Translations under genes and position numbers: made by a program
The notes under the pieces: generated by a model
What the model was told of the DNA's origin: nothing
Database searches by the model: none
The model's input: only the letters and a program-made list of their open reading frames with translations
Assembly: GCA_038230775.1 (NCBI GenBank)
Contig: JBBRMQ010000229.1
Location: 1-6,957, forward strand
DNA length: 6,957 nt
Reading direction: 5' to 3'
DNA from: JBBRMQ01 sp038230775
GTDB taxonomy: Bacteria; Acidobacteriota; Thermoanaerobaculia; Gp7-AA8
In this document: one piece after another, positions 5,683 through 6,957 of the stretch
How positions within the stretch are numbered: position 1 is the first letter of the stretch
How the letters are laid out: the number at the start of each line of letters is the position of its first letter

Positions 5683-5687
5683 TCCTT
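5683..5687 (-). promoter_or_regulatory. Ribosome binding site of the secreted foldase gene
   Basis: On the minus strand AAGGA lies 6 bp before the ATG at 5676, inside the 18-bp gap between the two foldase genes. This supports both the start choice and separate initiation on a shared transcript. Confidence 0.7.
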
Positions 5688-5694
5688 AACCCGT

Positions 5695-6585
5695 TTACTC
5701 GTTCTCTGATTTCGGCAGGGTGCCGGTGTACTTGAACGGCAGCCGTTTGGTCAAAACAGCGATCTGCATGTCGGTCCGGGCTTTTCCGACGAGCTCTGCA
5801 ATGCGCTGCCGTACTTCGTCTTCCTTGAGACGTTCGCGGATGGCCGGGGTTGCGGCGGTCACGTCGAGCACGCCCGCCGGCTTCCTCTGGTCGACCTTGA
5901 AGATATGGAAGCTGGAGTCGGTCCGGATGATGTTACTGACGGTTCCCGGCTTGAGGACGAAGATCTCATCCTCGAACATTTTCGGAAGCTCGCCGCGACT
6001 CACGAAGCCGATCTCGCCTCCCTTCTTGGCGTTGGGGGCCAGCGAGTGGTCCGCGGAGAGTTGCTCGAACGCCGCCCCGTGCTTGAGCTTGTCCTCGATC
6101 TCGGCAGCCAGAGCTTCGTCGTGGACGAGGATCTGGCGGACGTGGACCTGCTCGCCGCTGCGGAATTCGGCGACGTGCTGTTGGTAGTAAAGCCGGACGT
6201 CGGCGTCCGCTGGAACCGGAGCCTCCGCGGAGAGATCGCTGATGAGGCGCTGGCGGCGCATGTCGTCGCGCTTCTCGATTACGGTGGCACCGGCGTCGCT
6301 CCGGACCGCCGAGGCGATCTTCTCTGCCGGGATCTCCACGCCGTGGGCGGCCGCGTACTCGGAAAGGATGATCTCCTCGATGTATTGGTCAAGAAGGGCG
6401 CTGGCGACCTCGCCTCCCAGTTGAGCGAGATCGGTCCCGCTGTTCCGCTCCAGGTACTTCTTGAAGTCGCCGAGGGTGATCATGCGCTCCCCGACGCGGG
6501 CGATGACGTCGGGCGGCAGGGAGGGCTTGCGGTGGCAGGCGAGGAAGCCCGCGAGACACAGCGCGACCACGAGGAAACGGCGCAA
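5695..6585 (-). CDS. Parvulin-type peptidyl-prolyl isomerase, probable lipoprotein (PrsA/SurA-like)
   Basis: The 296-residue product begins with MRR, a hydrophobic run and a cysteine (FLVVALCLAGFLAC, Cys17), so it is probably a lipoprotein anchored to an envelope membrane. The lipobox is imperfect: -3 to -1 read F-L-A instead of the usual L-[AS]-[GA]. A SurA-like segment (VIARVGERMITLGDFKKYLE, 28-47) and a helical chaperone region precede a parvulin domain at about 146-232 (VRQILVHDE, AAFEQLSADHSLAPNAKKGG, GFVSRGELP, FHIFKV). It assists folding of exported proteins. The start is a TTG at 6585. No ATG or GTG upstream fits before the in-frame TGA at 6616-6618, and starting at the next GTG would drop the two arginines of the signal peptide. 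No Shine-Dalgarno is evident, so initiation is probably weak. The secreted foldase follows in the same operon. Its sequence differs from that partner, so the pair is not a recent duplication. Confidence 0.88.
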   Translation of the reverse strand: MRRFLVVALCLAGFLACHRKPSLPPDVIARVGERMITLGDFKKYLERNSGTDLAQLGGEVASALLDQYIEEIILSEYAAAHGVEIPAEKIASAVRSDAGATVIEKRDDMRRQRLISDLSAEAPVPADADVRLYYQQHVAEFRSGEQVHVRQILVHDEALAAEIEDKLKHGAAFEQLSADHSLAPNAKKGGEIGFVSRGELPKMFEDEIFVLKPGTVSNIIRTDSSFHIFKVDQRKPAGVLDVTAATPAIRERLKEDEVRQRIAELVGKARTDMQIAVLTKRLPFKYTGTLPKSENE

Positions 6586-6739
6586 TCGGGGAGAGTTTAG
6601 CCTTTCACGGCTTTTTCACGCTTCCCGAGGCGAGGCTTTGACGCTCGCGGCCGCTTTTGATGCGTGCTGACGCTCAATTGGCCTTGCCGCGCCGGGTCCT
6701 TCACACACCGGGTTCTATCTTGAGCACATCGAAGAAGTC

Positions 6740-6772
6740 GAACAACAACCAACACCAACCAACAACAACGAA
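6740..6772 (+). promoter_or_regulatory. A/C-rich unstructured leader (CAA/AAC repeats) of the pilin mRNA
   Basis: The plus strand carries repeated AAC/CAA/ACC units with almost no G or T, right before the Shine-Dalgarno of the pilin gene. Such a tract cannot pair with itself and contrasts sharply with the GC-rich surroundings. CA-rich leaders can raise translation by keeping the start region open, so a strongly expressed structural protein is a plausible reason. The role is inferred. Confidence 0.5.
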
Positions 6773-6775
6773 AGC

Positions 6776-6780
6776 AGGAG
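6776..6780 (+). promoter_or_regulatory. Ribosome binding site of the pilin gene
   Basis: AGGAG lies 6 bp before the ATG at 6787. It is one of the best ribosome binding sites in the window and fixes the start of the partial gene at the right edge. Confidence 0.8.
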
Positions 6781-6786
6781 TCAACC

Positions 6787-6957
6787 ATGAAGCGCTCGAT
6801 CCTCTCCCTCGCAGTCCTGTCCATCCTGGTGATCTCAGCCCCGGTATTTGCAGCATCGACCAACACGACGTTCACGGTTACGGCCAGCGTGGTGGCCAAT
6901 TGCACGATCTCGGCGTCGAACATGGCGTTCGGCAACTACGATCCGGTCACGGCCAAC
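6787..6957 (+). CDS. Spore coat U (SCPU) domain pilin-like protein, N-terminal part
   Basis: Only the first 57 codons are inside the window; the frame is open at the edge. Residues 1-22 form a clear signal peptide (MKRS, hydrophobic core, cleavage at VFA before residue 23). The mature start FTVTASVVANC(39)TISASNMAFGNYDPVTAN matches the start of SCPU/CsuA-B-type subunits. In these, an alternating beta strand with VxANCxI leads to an 'AFGxYDP' turn, and the cysteine forms the domain's disulfide. Such subunits are exported and assembled on the cell surface by archaic chaperone-usher systems, so chaperone and usher genes are expected to the right. The leader is A/C-rich with AGGAG 6 bp before the ATG, suggesting strong expression. 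It diverges from the two foldase genes. Family assignment is by motif recognition on a fragment. Confidence 0.82.
   Translation, partial: MKRSILSLAVLSILVISAPVFAASTNTTFTVTASVVANCTISASNMAFGNYDPVTAN

Larger units (their letters stand above)
6586..6786. promoter_or_regulatory. Divergent intergenic region between foldase operon and pilin gene
   Basis: These 201 bp must carry the promoters of both divergent units. Leftward, TAAACT (minus strand 6599-6594) is a poor -10 candidate very close to the TTG start. Rightward, TATCTT (6716-6721) is a possible -10 without a -35 at normal spacing. The octamer TGACGCTC occurs at 6639-6646 and 6668-6675, which may be a regulator half-site pair or chance. From about 6740 to 6772 the plus strand is an A/C-rich tract. 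No terminator, RNA gene or ORF with real coding character is seen here. Confidence 0.4.

Noticed and set aside
4702..6585. Recent tandem duplication of the two foldase genes
   Set aside because: Both share the architecture, but only short motifs match by eye, anchoring differs and lengths differ, so any duplication is ancient.
6678..6690. Sigma54-like promoter (TTGGC...TTGC) before the pilin gene
   Set aside because: The GG and GC elements are too close together for the fixed -24/-12 spacing.
6597..6935. Minus-strand ORF of 112 codons overlapping the pilin start
   Set aside because: It lies antisense to a clear signal peptide and ribosome binding site, crosses the A/C-rich leader, and shows no domain or initiation signal.

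Overview
This window comes from a GC-rich, Gram-negative-type bacterium. The signs are exported SurA-like foldases, a chaperone-usher type pilin start, and codons strongly biased to G/C at third positions. The dispersed palindromes built on CCGGCTTCAGCCGG and the GGACTGA heptamer arrays are, from memory, reminiscent of soil Acidobacteriota. That assignment is an inference (moderate to low confidence), because there is no rRNA or other phylogenetic marker here.

Layout, left to right. Positions 1-78 are the last 25 codons of an unidentified plus-strand gene. A REP-like palindrome (95-127) follows, then a plus-strand coiled-coil SAM methyltransferase of the surface-polysaccharide type (142-1233). 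Its 3' end overlaps, on the opposite strand, the 3' end of a rhomboid intramembrane protease (1872-1147). The rhomboid is translationally coupled (ATGA) to an upstream short-chain dehydrogenase/reductase (2654-1869). Between that dehydrogenase and the divergent plus-strand ilvE (2837-3808) lies a 182-bp region. It holds a heptamer-repeat hairpin next to the dehydrogenase and a good sigma70-type promoter next to ilvE. ilvE ends 4 bp inside the end of a convergent class III sirtuin gene (4518-3805).

Region 4519-4701 is non-coding and holds two large palindromes of the same family as the one at 95-127. Then come two minus-strand exported parvulin-type prolyl isomerases in an operon: a probable lipoprotein (6585-5695, TTG start) followed 18 bp later by a secreted SurA-like protein (5676-4702). 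Divergent from them, across 201 bp, starts a plus-strand spore coat U (SCPU) type pilin gene (6787 to the window end). It has a strong ribosome binding site and an unusual A/C-rich leader, and its 3' end is outside the window.

Functionally this is mostly ordinary chromosomal gene content: branched-chain amino acid metabolism, protein deacylation, envelope protein folding and a membrane protease. The most coherent theme is the right-hand end, where two envelope foldases sit back-to-back with the first gene of a likely chaperone-usher pilus locus. I see no CRISPR array, insertion sequence, tRNA, rRNA or clear defence system. The most unusual structures are the repeat elements in the intergenic regions and the in-register antisense overlap of methyltransferase and rhomboid. 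I find no convincing new multi-gene system within this window.
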